This document shows positions 46,329 to 54,978 of a DNA stretch of 64,000 nt, piece by piece. The DNA lies in the NCBI GenBank assembly GCA_944319735.1, contig CALUEU010000002.1, positions 1-64,000 of the forward strand. Direction: 5' to 3'. The first letter of the stretch is position 1; every line of letters begins with the position of its first letter. Made by a program: the position numbers and the translations under genes. The notes below the pieces were generated by a model that searched no databases, was not told the origin of the DNA, and saw only the letters and a list, made by a program, of their open reading frames with translations. This DNA is from an uncultured Methanomassiliicoccus sp. GTDB taxonomy: Archaea > Thermoplasmatota > Thermoplasmata > Methanomassiliicoccales > Methanomassiliicoccaceae.

Positions 46329-48150
46329 CTCTTAAACAAAATATATCGCTGACTATGTCCAGCATTTCAAAATTCCCATTCCTTGAAGCTTCTTTCAGGC
46401 TGCAAGTAATGTCTGCAAGAAATTTATTAGACAATGAATCGCAAAAATCTTCTAGTATTTCATCTGGGTCTTTATTACCAGATCTTAATTTACACTTGGC
46501 TTTTTTAAGTTCCCTGCATTTTAAAGAGTCAAATTTAGTGTATAATTTTCCAAGCAGATCGTCTGCCTTCATTTCACGTATTTTAGAATCTAAAAGAGAG
46601 AGTTCCTCATCAATGATTGTTTCGGCATTTTTTATCTCAGCCCTTCTTTTCAATATATTTTCTTCAGCAAGCTCCCTGAGGCCGTCTATATCATAAAGTT
46701 CCACACCAGGGACATCAGCTGATTCTGGATCCACATTTCTTGGAAAGCTGACGTCTATTACCATCATAGTTCTCTCATTCCTGGATTCCATTGCCTTAAC
46801 AAAATGCTCTTTTTTGAGAACATTATGTGCTGCAGATGTAGCGCATAATACAACATCTGCATCCTTCAGATAGTCTAAAAGATTGTCAAATCTAACGGCT
46901 ATTCCATTCAATGTAAACGCTAATTCCACTGCATTAGAATAAGTACGATTTGAGACAAAAACAGTCTTGGGATTTTTACCAATAAGGTGTTTTGCAATCA
47001 ATGATGCTGTTTCTCCAGCACCTACTATCAGGATTGATTTATCAGAGAGATCTCCAAATTTAACCTCTGCTAATTCAACTGCAGCTGAACCTACTGAAAC
47101 AGATCCCTTGTTGACTTTTGTTTCAGTCCTTACCTTTTTACCAGCAGATATAGCCTGCCTAAAGATGACAGACAATACCGGACCAACTACACCTTGGGAC
47201 TCTGCCAAATCATATGCATTTTTAACCTGTCCAAGAATCTGATCTTCGCCTATAATCATTGATTCCAGACCGCATGAAACTCTGATCAGGTGTTTTATTG
47301 AATCTTTTCCAGTAAGATATTGTACTAGATTATTGCCGGTACCAAATGGAATGTAGGAATTTACAAGGTTTTCCAGAGATTTTCTTGAAGCTTTGGGATC
47401 ATAACTGGAAATATAAGCTTCAATCCTGTTACAAGTCTTGAGAACAACTGCTCCGCTGACGCCGTCTAAATTGCAAACTGCATCCAGAAGAGTTTGTGTA
47501 TCTGTTTTTCCAAGATTATCTATAGTAGACATCTCAGTCTGCTTATGCGTTATATGGGCGCTGATTACAGTCTCAATGCCAAAACTTCCAGCAGACCACG
47601 CTGTAGGGTCTTCAAGAACCTCTCTCAGCATTCTTTCCCTTTCTTTCTGATTGGGAATTGTCTTTTTTAATTCATCCCTAAGCTGCCTCTGGAATTCAAT
47701 CATTTTATCATATTTCTCGTCAAGATACTGGTCCAGCCAGACCTTGAGGTACCTGGACATGGCGGGACTGTTCCCGTAGGTGGAAATAGCTACAGAAAAA
47801 TTATCTCGTTTAACAAGAGATGGTATCAAAAAAGACCCTGGAGAATCTGAACGGTTGTATGGTTTTCCTGCGAGTTCAGATCTTTGGGCTACAAAATCAT
47901 TAACACATGAATCTGCTGCTGCGACCACAAAGTCAGACTTCGCGATCCATTCATCTGCTACATCAAAAATATCTGCGTTAATCAAATTAAATGGGGCATT
48001 CAAAAAATCTTCAATGAATTCTTTACTGACTACTGTCACATCCGCTTCTTCTCCAAAATATAAAGCTTTTCTATATCCTACAGCCCCTCCACCAAAGACT
48101 GTAACTTTCTTAGATTTTAAATCAAGATACAACGGTAGCATGATACACAC
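46282..48150 (-). CDS. hemA: fused precorrin-2 dehydrogenase and glutamyl-tRNA reductase
   Basis: Two enzymes in one chain of 622 residues. Residues 1-185 are a SirC/CysG-N-like precorrin-2 dehydrogenase (VTVFGGGAVGYRKALYF at 16-32; SFLIPSLVKRDNFSVAISTYGNSPAMSRYL at 106-135) making sirohydrochlorin. Residues about 190-610 are glutamyl-tRNA reductase with the thioester Cys240 in KTCNRIEAY, ESMIIGEDQILGQVKNAY and NADPH site ILIVGAGETASLIAKHL. The fusion joins the first step of the pathway to the step just before nickel insertion. The start may be GTG 48150 or ATG 48141. It is the first gene of the operon. Confidence 0.93.
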   Translation of the reverse strand: MCIMLPLYLDLKSKKVTVFGGGAVGYRKALYFGEEADVTVVSKEFIEDFLNAPFNLINADIFDVADEWIAKSDFVVAAADSCVNDFVAQRSELAGKPYNRSDSPGSFLIPSLVKRDNFSVAISTYGNSPAMSRYLKVWLDQYLDEKYDKMIEFQRQLRDELKKTIPNQKERERMLREVLEDPTAWSAGSFGIETVISAHITHKQTEMSTIDNLGKTDTQTLLDAVCNLDGVSGAVVLKTCNRIEAYISSYDPKASRKSLENLVNSYIPFGTGNNLVQYLTGKDSIKHLIRVSCGLESMIIGEDQILGQVKNAYDLAESQGVVGPVLSVIFRQAISAGKKVRTETKVNKGSVSVGSAAVELAEVKFGDLSDKSILIVGAGETASLIAKHLIGKNPKTVFVSNRTYSNAVELAFTLNGIAVRFDNLLDYLKDADVVLCATSAAHNVLKKEHFVKAMESRNERTMMVIDVSFPRNVDPESADVPGVELYDIDGLRELAEENILKRRAEIKNAETIIDEELSLLDSKIREMKADDLLGKLYTKFDSLKCRELKKAKCKLRSGNKDPDEILEDFCDSLSNKFLADITCSLKEASRNGNFEMLDIVSDIFCLRGDENSTRKPSSKAAD

Positions 48151-48351
48151 TTGTGATAATTTACACGGATGTATTATCCTACTCCTATATGAGTCTTAGT
48201 AGTATGATACGAAAAAAGAGAGCGTTGAGTTATCAATCCAGTCATTTAAAAATCACAGCCAGATTGATCGTCATGAGTAAAATAGCGGTTCAAAATAGTC
48301 TGGTAAACTATGGGAAATTTTAACAAAAGCTATATTAAATTTAAAAAATGG

Positions 48352-48435
48352 TGCAAGGGATGGGATTTGAACCCATGAACCGCTAAGGACGGGATCTTAA
48401 GTCCCGCGCCGTTGGCCAAGCTTGACTACCCTTGC
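48352..48435 (-). tRNA. tRNA-Leu (TAA)
   Basis: Read on the minus strand: acceptor GCAAGGG (48435-48429) pairs with CCCTTGC (48359-48353), discriminator A. The anticodon stem is CGGGA/TCCCG with loop CTTAAGA, anticodon TAA (48399-48397). A long variable arm, as expected for class II tRNA-Leu, is present. The T loop is TTCAAAT. The CCA end is encoded at 48351-48349. Confidence 0.94.
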
Positions 48436-48460
48436 TTTTGTCGCCCCATAGTCTGTCGAG

Positions 48461-48470
48461 TATATGATAT
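48461..48470 (-). promoter_or_regulatory. TATA box of tRNA-Leu
   Basis: On the minus strand ATATCATATA lies 26-35 bases before the tRNA-Leu 5' end, standard archaeal spacing. It is only partly TATA-like. Confidence 0.4.
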
Positions 48471-48477
48471 TTATCAA

Positions 48478-50208
48478 TTATAGATCATTGCCAAGATCTG
48501 TTTTATCATTGCGGTTTTTCTGTTTATGTGCCTTTAATGCATTGATTCCATCAATCACAAGTATGATAGAGAATATGATTAAGATTACAATTAAGATAAG
48601 CTGCAAACCCTCTGCAATAAACGTCCCAGTTCCTAAAACAAACAGCTTCATCACATTATTGTAGAATGTTATGCATAATGCCGAGATGGATGCTACCAGC
48701 ATAAAGGCCATGGGGATTATGAACATTTTATTGGATTTTCCTTCGTGCACCATCCAGGCAGCTACTGCCATCAAGGCTAACACAGCTAAAAGTTGATTGG
48801 CTGATCCAAATAGTGGCCAGATATTTTCATATCCTCCGGTTGCAAGAAGTGCGCCGAGTCCGACTGTTATAAGTGTGGAAAAATACGGATTGGTAAGTAG
48901 TTTCCGAACTTTAGAAGGGATGCCGCCATCGGAGAAAAATTCCTGAAACATATACCTTGCAAGTCTTGTGGCAGTATCTAGAGAAGTTAATGCAAATGCA
49001 GATATTGCAAGAATTAAAACGATGTATGCTATGTCATAGTACTGCGGAATCCCCAAAGCAGCAACCATGTTGGCAATACCAGCAGCAAATACCTGTGTAG
49101 GTGTTCCAGAAGGCATAGTGCCCTGCGCAAATAATGTTCCTACAGCGATTAGAGCGATGATCGCCAGAACACATTCGATGAGCATTCCGCCGTATCCAAT
49201 AAGCTTAGCATCCTTTTCACAATCAAGCTGCTTTGATGTTGTTCCTGATCCAACAAGGCTGTGAAATCCAGAAATTGCACCACAGGCTACAGTGATGAAT
49301 AACATTGGAAACAACTGGCTTGTTCCGTTGATTCCGCCGAAGCCGGTATATGCAGGCAGAGTTACCTGCGTACCAGTGAATAATATCCCAATTATCGCAG
49401 CAGCCATCATCCCATACAGTAAAAATGAGTTCAGATAATCTCTAGGCTGTAATAATATCCAGACTGGAGCCACAGAAGCAATAAAGACATATACAAAAAT
49501 AATCACAGTCCATGCCGTACCATCCAGATATAGTGGATAGTACAGTCCGAGTGCAATGCATACTACGATAGCAATGATTCCAAAGATTGTGGTTATCAGA
49601 AGATTTGTCTTATAGCGATAGAGGAATATTCCAAAAATAATTGATACGAGTATGAAAAGCATTGAAGCCATTGCTGTAGATCCATTTGCCGCTACAGTGC
49701 TTGTTATGCCATCAGTGACTGTAAATCCATTAAATGTATCAATTACTATTGAGGCAAAGGCAGCCATTACAAGAAGAAGAGTCAGATACGCAAAAATAAA
49801 AAACAGTTTTTTAGCTCTGGGCCCAATGTGTTCAGAAATCACATATCCAATAGATCGGCCCTTATGACGGATGGATGCCAAGATTGATGAAAAATCTTGA
49901 ACGGCACCGAAGAATATTCCTCCAATGATAATCCACAAGAATACCGGCAACCAACCGAATATTGCAGCTTGAATAGGTCCGTTTATAGGTCCTGCACCAG
50001 CAATTGATGCAAAATGATGCCCTAATAAAACCGGAGCTTTGGATGGTACATAGTCAATTCCATCCTGCTGCGTATGTGCAGGAGTCTCGCGATTGTTATC
50101 AACATCCCATTTTTTAGCTAACCATCCCCCGTAGAAAATATACCCAATGAACAAAACAATGATTCCAGTGATTAGGATATATGCAGAGTTCATGTCAGCT
50201 GCCCTCAC
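48478..50208 (-). CDS. cstA: carbon starvation protein CstA, peptide/pyruvate transporter family
   Basis: Integral membrane transporter of 576 residues with about 15-16 helices. Family hallmarks are the N-terminal DGIDYVPSKAPVLLGHHFASIAGAGPINGPIQAAIFGWLP and the central SGTTSKQLDCEKDAKLIGYGGMLIECVLA. Family members take up peptides or pyruvate under starvation, so here it may supply carbon to a methanogen. Its first 14 bases overlap an unknown upstream gene (50195-50704), which is probably its partner or regulator. No small YbdD-like protein is seen. Confidence 0.94.
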   Translation of the reverse strand: MRAADMNSAYILITGIIVLFIGYIFYGGWLAKKWDVDNNRETPAHTQQDGIDYVPSKAPVLLGHHFASIAGAGPINGPIQAAIFGWLPVFLWIIIGGIFFGAVQDFSSILASIRHKGRSIGYVISEHIGPRAKKLFFIFAYLTLLLVMAAFASIVIDTFNGFTVTDGITSTVAANGSTAMASMLFILVSIIFGIFLYRYKTNLLITTIFGIIAIVVCIALGLYYPLYLDGTAWTVIIFVYVFIASVAPVWILLQPRDYLNSFLLYGMMAAAIIGILFTGTQVTLPAYTGFGGINGTSQLFPMLFITVACGAISGFHSLVGSGTTSKQLDCEKDAKLIGYGGMLIECVLAIIALIAVGTLFAQGTMPSGTPTQVFAAGIANMVAALGIPQYYDIAYIVLILAISAFALTSLDTATRLARYMFQEFFSDGGIPSKVRKLLTNPYFSTLITVGLGALLATGGYENIWPLFGSANQLLAVLALMAVAAWMVHEGKSNKMFIIPMAFMLVASISALCITFYNNVMKLFVLGTGTFIAEGLQLILIVILIIFSIILVIDGINALKAHKQKNRNDKTDLGNDL

Positions 50209-50704
50209 TTAGACATGAATCTAGGAAATCTGTTAATTCTTTCCCAGCTTTATTGGAGATTACTGCAGGAGTATTAATATCTACTACCAATAATCTTAAA
50301 ATAACCCAACCATGAAGAGTTAAAAGGAAGTTTTTAGAAAACTTACAAGATTTGATGTCAGATACAATAGATTGATCAAGTGCATCTGTGAGAATGATTG
50401 TAGTAATGTAAGAACACATATGTTCACTGTGGGGATGTATCTGCATCAAACCACTCTCAATTGACATTTCTTTACATCTTACAAATTCATCAATATTCAA
50501 AAAAGGTGTAGAATATACATAGACATAGTCGTTTGTCTCTACTCCCCACATTTTAACTGACTTCGTCAGAACAAATTTTTCAGTTCTAGAATGAAATTGT
50601 GCTTTCGCCACCAGAGATCCTTGATTTGTGACTTTTTCAATATCAAAATAATTTCTATAAGAATTTAAAACAGCTTCTAGAACAGAATCTCTAGAAAGTG
50701 ACAT
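50195..50704 (-). CDS. hypothetical protein overlapping cstA
   Basis: Not recognised. It has 169 residues and looks cytosolic, with mixed alpha/beta composition and a mid-protein stretch SIESGLMQIHPHSEHMCSYITTIIL containing three His. It has no signal peptide; a hydrophobic run (FLLTLHGWVILRLLVV) near residues 125-140 may be a buried strand-helix rather than a membrane segment. The 14-base overlap with cstA implies translational coupling, so it may control or assist the transporter. Confidence 0.6.
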   Translation of the reverse strand: MSLSRDSVLEAVLNSYRNYFDIEKVTNQGSLVAKAQFHSRTEKFVLTKSVKMWGVETNDYVYVYSTPFLNIDEFVRCKEMSIESGLMQIHPHSEHMCSYITTIILTDALDQSIVSDIKSCKFSKNFLLTLHGWVILRLLVVDINTPAVISNKAGKELTDFLDSCLSEGS

Positions 50705-50766
50705 GAGAGTCCTCCTAGGTCATAATGTCTAAAATAAAAAAGAAGTGATGTCCCAAAGGGACATGT

Positions 50767-51243
50767 TTATTCAACAAATGCTTGATCATAAGCGCCATCG
50801 AGGATATCTTTGCGGATAGCCCTTGGCTCTTTTCCATCAATTGTAACGCCCATAGAATCACAGGTTCCTATAACTTCTAGGGAGCGCATTTTAACGTCTT
50901 TTCCCATAAGAGAGTCGCCCTTCATCTGAGCGATTTTTACAACCTGCTCAATTTTGAGATCCCCGACTTTATCGGCCCTTGTAGATCCAGAACCTTTTTC
51001 AATACCCAGTTCTTTTGTAACCAAAGAAGATGTTGGGGGCGTTCCTACTTTAATTTCAAAGTTTTTATCCTTGTCAATTATGATTTTAACAGGGACTTTC
51101 ATTCCATCGAATGCTTTTGTCTTTTCATTTATTGCTCCAACGATCTGAGGAATGTTAACACCAAGGGGACCAAGTGCTGGACCGAGTGGTTGACCGGGAG
51201 TGGCTTTTCCGCCTTCAACTAATACCTCAACTGTATCTGCCAT
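50767..51243 (-). CDS. rpl11: large-subunit ribosomal protein uL11
   Basis: Stalk-base protein of the 50S GTPase centre. It has 158 residues: VEVLVEGGKATPGQPLGPALGPLGVNIPQIVGAINEKT at the N-terminus and GTCDSMGVTIDGKEPRAI at the C-terminus. It lies in the conserved order SecE-Spt5-uL11, seven bases after Spt5. The L1-L10-L12 part of the usual operon is not next to it; an unrelated gene follows. Confidence 0.97.
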   Translation of the reverse strand: MADTVEVLVEGGKATPGQPLGPALGPLGVNIPQIVGAINEKTKAFDGMKVPVKIIIDKDKNFEIKVGTPPTSSLVTKELGIEKGSGSTRADKVGDLKIEQVVKIAQMKGDSLMGKDVKMRSLEVIGTCDSMGVTIDGKEPRAIRKDILDGAYDQAFVE

Positions 51244-51249
51244 ATTATA

Positions 51250-52122
51250 TCACCTTTCTTTTTCAAGAACTCTTACATGGTCTCCTCTCACAGTAACTGG
51301 GATAGGAACCATTGCTTCGAATAATTCGACTGTAATCTCTTCTTTAGCTTCATCAATCTGTTGAACTCTAGCTTTCTCACCTTTGAACGGACCGGCAACT
51401 AACTCAACAACGTCGCCCTCAACTATTCCAGAAACAAGAGGTTTTGGTGCCAGATAATGATCGATTTCATCAAAACTCATTTCACCTTCAACAAAGCTAT
51501 GGGCTTTCCTAACACCTCTGACAACTTCTCTCATCTTATCGGTGTTCATACCCTCAATTAGAAGATATCCCCTAAGGTTGGTAGGGGCAAGTATTGCAGA
51601 GATATCCGACTTACCAGCCTTAGCACGGCTTGCAATGCCATCTGCAACATCTTTTTCATGACCGATTGAGGTCTTAAGCGCCATGATTGATTGTCTAGCT
51701 TCTGCTACAAAGTGAACTGAAACATATTCACTAGGCAAATCTACAAGACTTGCGTTTACACCAATGGAGATTTTGTCATGCAGAGATGCCCCGACTGGAG
51801 CATAAATGTCCATTTTAATGATTTTTGCACTAGAACCTTCAAGAAAGATGTCAAAATCTGATGAAGACTGGGAACTTTGATTATCATAGAGAGAAGTCCC
51901 TGTTGAATCAAATATTCTCACATTCCATTCTGCAGCGTCATCTGGTATAAGCTCTAAAGATATGCTTAACCTAACTTTTTTCTTAGAAGAATCTGAACCC
52001 TTAATCTGAAAAGATGTGTTTGCTACACCCGATGCGGGTACTTTAAATTCAGTTTCATCAAAAATGAGAGAGAGCATACCGCTACTACTCTCAGAAGCGG
52101 CACCTTGAGGATCTTGATACAT
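51250..52122 (-). CDS. spt5: transcription elongation factor Spt5 with extra N-terminal beta-sandwich domain
   Basis: Archaeal NusG/Spt5, the RNA polymerase processivity factor. Residues about 133-235 are the NGN domain (YVSVHFVAEARQSIMALKTS...GYLLIEGMN) and about 245-285 a KOW domain (GIVEGDVVELVAGPFKGEKA). Archaeal Spt5 is normally about 150 residues; this one has about 290. The extra first 132 residues are strand-rich with a pattern like NEW3/CARDB beta-sandwich repeats (SFQIKGSDSSKKKVRLSISL; MDIYAPVGASLHDKISIGVN). The start is ATG 52122, seven bases after AGGGGT; ATG 52173 would overlap secE. Confidence 0.93.
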   Translation of the reverse strand: MYQDPQGAASESSSGMLSLIFDETEFKVPASGVANTSFQIKGSDSSKKKVRLSISLELIPDDAAEWNVRIFDSTGTSLYDNQSSQSSSDFDIFLEGSSAKIIKMDIYAPVGASLHDKISIGVNASLVDLPSEYVSVHFVAEARQSIMALKTSIGHEKDVADGIASRAKAGKSDISAILAPTNLRGYLLIEGMNTDKMREVVRGVRKAHSFVEGEMSFDEIDHYLAPKPLVSGIVEGDVVELVAGPFKGEKARVQQIDEAKEEITVELFEAMVPIPVTVRGDHVRVLEKER

Positions 52123-52139
52123 TTGTTTTACCCCTAAAT

Positions 52140-52361
52140 TTAGAAGTATCCTGGCAGGTAGTTCATAAGCCAATAAATTACGAATCCAACTCCACCAATA
52201 AGAGCTATCCCTAATGCAGTGATTTTAACAACACCTAAGTATTCGTCATGTGATGGTTTACGAGCCATCTTCAATACTCTGCCATACTTTCCTTTACCGA
52301 TGTTTTTGGCTCGCTCTTCGACGTTCTTTTGAACTTCCCAAGACTTTTCGACTACATTCAT
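52140..52361 (-). CDS. secE: Sec translocase subunit SecE/Sec61-gamma
   Basis: Single-pass membrane subunit of the SecYE translocon. It has 73 residues: an amphipathic N-terminal helix ([21 protein letters not shown]), a basic linker ([17 protein letters not shown]) and a C-terminal membrane helix ([20 protein letters not shown]). Position directly upstream of Spt5 and uL11 is standard in archaea. Confidence 0.94.
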   Translation of the reverse strand: MNVVEKSWEVQKNVEERAKNIGKGKYGRVLKMARKPSHDEYLGVVKITALGIALIGGVGFVIYWLMNYLPGYF

Positions 52362-52534
52362 TTCGGCACGCTCTCGTTTTTCATTAAACCGTCTTATTAA
52401 GGGTTACAGACGTCTCCGCTTTTTGAATGTTACTACAACAAGCAGAGAAATGAGTATATAGTACCCCTATGAAGGACACTCGAATGTGTCAATCCCTACG
52501 GCTATTTTATTCTTTCCTCTTGAACATACAAATA

Positions 52535-53662
52535 TCAGTCAATGAAATCTATATCTTCTGCAGTTGTTTTAACTCTGCAACTACCGGGACCAAGAATATT
52601 ATTGGACTTTACTCCTGTTATTACCACCATTACTCTGACTGCATCGCCTAGGTCAGGGTCAACTGCAGCTCCCCATATGATACGGGCATTGGGAGAAACA
52701 CGTGATTGAATTACAGACGCTACTCTTTCTGCCTCTGAGATTGACATGTTGTTTCCACCAGTGATGTTTACAAGAACTCCAGTGGCTTCTGAAATATCCA
52801 CATCAATTAATGGAGAGTTGATAGCAGCATCAATAGCTTCTTCAACGCGATTTTTGTCACTGTCGCTTTCTCCCAGTCCAATCATTGCAACTCCTGCACC
52901 TTTCATGATTGTTTTAACATCATTAAAGTCCAGATTCACAAGTCCTGGCTTAGTAATCAATTCTGTTATTCCTTTAATTGCTCTGACAAGTACTTCATCT
53001 GCCACTTTAAAGGCTTCATTAATGGCCAGCCTTGGACAGATTTCTAGAAGTTTGTCGTTGGGAATGACGATTACAGTATCAGCAGATTCCCTTAAGCGCT
53101 CAAGACCCCACTCAGCATTTTCTGCTCTTATGTTTCCTTCAGCTTTAAACGGATATGTTACTACAGCCACAGTCAAAGCACCCATATCTTTAGCAAGTTT
53201 TGCTACATATGGTGCAGATCCTGTTCCAGTACCGCCGCCCATACCTGCAGTTACAAACACAATATCAGAGCGATCTAAAGCTCCACGAAGCTCCAGTTCA
53301 GCTTCTCTAGCAGCGTCTTCTCCAACTCTAGGAAGTGAACCGGCTCCCAATCCTCTGGTTATTCTCCTCCCCAGGAGTAACTTATTCGGAGAATGAATTG
53401 CAAGAAGATGCTGGGCATCAGTATTTGCAGCGTATATTTCAGCTCCGGTGACGCCTACTTCAGAAAGACGGTCGATAGTATTAGTTCCACCGCCACCACA
53501 TCCTATGATTTTTATATTGGTTTTGAGTGATTCTAATATATCCAATAGAAGCTGATCAGCTGCTGAGAATTGTCTGCCCCCAGATGCGCTCTCTGGGATT
53601 TGTGAGGGGTCCGTGGCTTGCATGCTAGCACGGGAAATTGCATCGTTTAGGAATGATTTCAT
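52535..53662 (-). CDS. ftsZ: cell division GTPase FtsZ, first tandem copy
   Basis: Tubulin-like GTPase forming the division ring. Signatures are IIGCGGGGTNTIDRL near the N-terminus, the tubulin loop GMGGGTGTGSAP and the synergy loop NLDFNDVKTIMKGAG. The start is ATG 53662 with AGAGGT six bases upstream (375 residues); the frame opens at 53755 but the extra residues are not family-like. It carries a short N-terminal linker (FLNDAISRASMQ). It shares several identical DNA blocks with the second ftsZ just upstream. Confidence 0.95.
   Translation of the reverse strand: MKSFLNDAISRASMQATDPSQIPESASGGRQFSAADQLLLDILESLKTNIKIIGCGGGGTNTIDRLSEVGVTGAEIYAANTDAQHLLAIHSPNKLLLGRRITRGLGAGSLPRVGEDAAREAELELRGALDRSDIVFVTAGMGGGTGTGSAPYVAKLAKDMGALTVAVVTYPFKAEGNIRAENAEWGLERLRESADTVIVIPNDKLLEICPRLAINEAFKVADEVLVRAIKGITELITKPGLVNLDFNDVKTIMKGAGVAMIGLGESDSDKNRVEEAIDAAINSPLIDVDISEATGVLVNITGGNNMSISEAERVASVIQSRVSPNARIIWGAAVDPDLGDAVRVMVVITGVKSNNILGPGSCRVKTTAEDIDFID
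52656..53263 (-). repeat. identical DNA blocks shared by tandem ftsZ genes
   Basis: Exact matches to the other copy: 52656-52711 = 53951-54006 (56 bases), 52919-52954 = 54217-54252 (36), 53052-53110 = 54350-54408 (59) and 53189-53263 = 54487-54561 (75). Neighbouring sequence diverges at synonymous positions. The blocks coincide with conserved motifs, but identity at third codon positions points to gene conversion. Confidence 0.85.
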
Positions 53663-53832
53663 TGTGATACCTCTGAGACGGTTTGGCTGCAGTCCGTCAT
53701 CGTCTGACAAGAAATTAGGATGAAATCTTGGATTTTTGGTTTGGAATCCAAGCATCCTAAGCCCTGTCGTGTTTTTATGTCATCTGTAATGACATATTTA
53801 GCTATGATGCCATGAGTGCACATTTGAAAGAT

Positions 53833-54978
53833 TTATCTTACAGTTGGTATTCCATCAAGATATTCGTCATCTACTGGTTTTTTATCGAATATCTGTTCAG
53901 ATTTTACACCTGTTATGATCAGCATAACACGCATTTTATTTGAGAGTGATGGGTCAACTGCAGCTCCCCATATGATACGGGCATTGGGAGAAACACGTGA
54001 TTGAATCGTGGATGCGACTTTTTCAGCCTCCATGAGTGTCATATTTGTGCCACCTACCACATTGATTAGTACACCAGTAGCATCGGAGATATCAACTTCA
54101 AGTAATGGTGAATTTAATGCATCTTCAATAGCTTCTGTAGCACGATCATCCGAATCTTCTTCTGATTCGCCGAGACCTATTAGAGCTACACCTGCGCCTT
54201 TCATGATTGTTTTAATATCATTAAAGTCCAGATTCACAAGTCCTGGCTTAGTGATTATCTCTGTGATTCCCTTTATTGCTCTCATTAAAAGTTCATCGGC
54301 AACTTTGAAAGCGAGATTTATTGAAAGATTTGGACAAACTTTTAGAAGCTTGTCGTTGGGAATGACGATTACAGTATCAGCAGATTCCCTTAAGCGCTCA
54401 AGACCCCAGATGGCATTCTCCATCCTCATACGTCCTTCGCCTTCAAACGGCATTGTAGTAACAGCAATAGTAAGCGCGCCCATAGTTTTAGCAAGTTTTG
54501 CTACATATGGTGCAGATCCTGTTCCAGTACCGCCGCCCATACCTGCAGTTACAAACACAATGTGGGCATCCATCAGACTTCTTCTTAATTCATCATCAGC
54601 TTCTGCTGCAGCTTCTTCACCCACTCTTGGCAAGGCACCTGCTCCCAGTCCTCTTGTACACCTACGTCCTAAGAGAATTTTATTAGGGGCATTTATAGCC
54701 AAAAGATGCTGTGCATCGGTATTTGCAGCATACAATTCAGCACCAGTTATTCCTTCTTCAACGATACGTCCAATTGTATTGGTGCCGCCTCCGCCACACC
54801 CTACAATCTTGATATTTGTTTTAAGCTGGTCTAAGAATTTTGATAGTTCGTCGTCTATGGCAGAAGTTTGTGGCTGTGTCTGAGAGTAACTCTGATCCTG
54901 TACAGCATATGCAGGAGGTGCTTGTTGTTGAACAGGCGATGTCCCTCTAGAAAGTGCCTCGTCAATTAATGATCTCAT
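53833..54978 (-). CDS. ftsZ: cell division GTPase FtsZ, second tandem copy
   Basis: Paralogue of the neighbouring ftsZ, about 381 residues, with all GTPase motifs: IVGCGGGGTNTIGRI, GMGGGTGTGSAP and NLDFNDIKTIMKGAG. The N-terminal 45 residues are a Gln/Pro-rich linker (QQQAPPAYAVQDQSYSQTQPQ). ATG 54978 is favoured over 54984 because AAGGG ends six bases upstream. Archaea often carry FtsZ1 and FtsZ2, but here the pair is tandem and partly homogenised. Which one is FtsZ1 cannot be settled by reading alone. Confidence 0.95.
   Translation of the reverse strand: MRSLIDEALSRGTSPVQQQAPPAYAVQDQSYSQTQPQTSAIDDELSKFLDQLKTNIKIVGCGGGGTNTIGRIVEEGITGAELYAANTDAQHLLAINAPNKILLGRRCTRGLGAGALPRVGEEAAAEADDELRRSLMDAHIVFVTAGMGGGTGTGSAPYVAKLAKTMGALTIAVTTMPFEGEGRMRMENAIWGLERLRESADTVIVIPNDKLLKVCPNLSINLAFKVADELLMRAIKGITEIITKPGLVNLDFNDIKTIMKGAGVALIGLGESEEDSDDRATEAIEDALNSPLLEVDISDATGVLINVVGGTNMTLMEAEKVASTIQSRVSPNARIIWGAAVDPSLSNKMRVMLIITGVKSEQIFDKKPVDDEYLDGIPTVR

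Noticed and set aside
54008-54883. 291-codon open frame on the plus strand opposite the second ftsZ
   Set aside because: It is Ser/Thr/Pro-rich low-complexity sequence with no family character and lies wholly within a convincing FtsZ gene; a similar shadow frame covers the first ftsZ.
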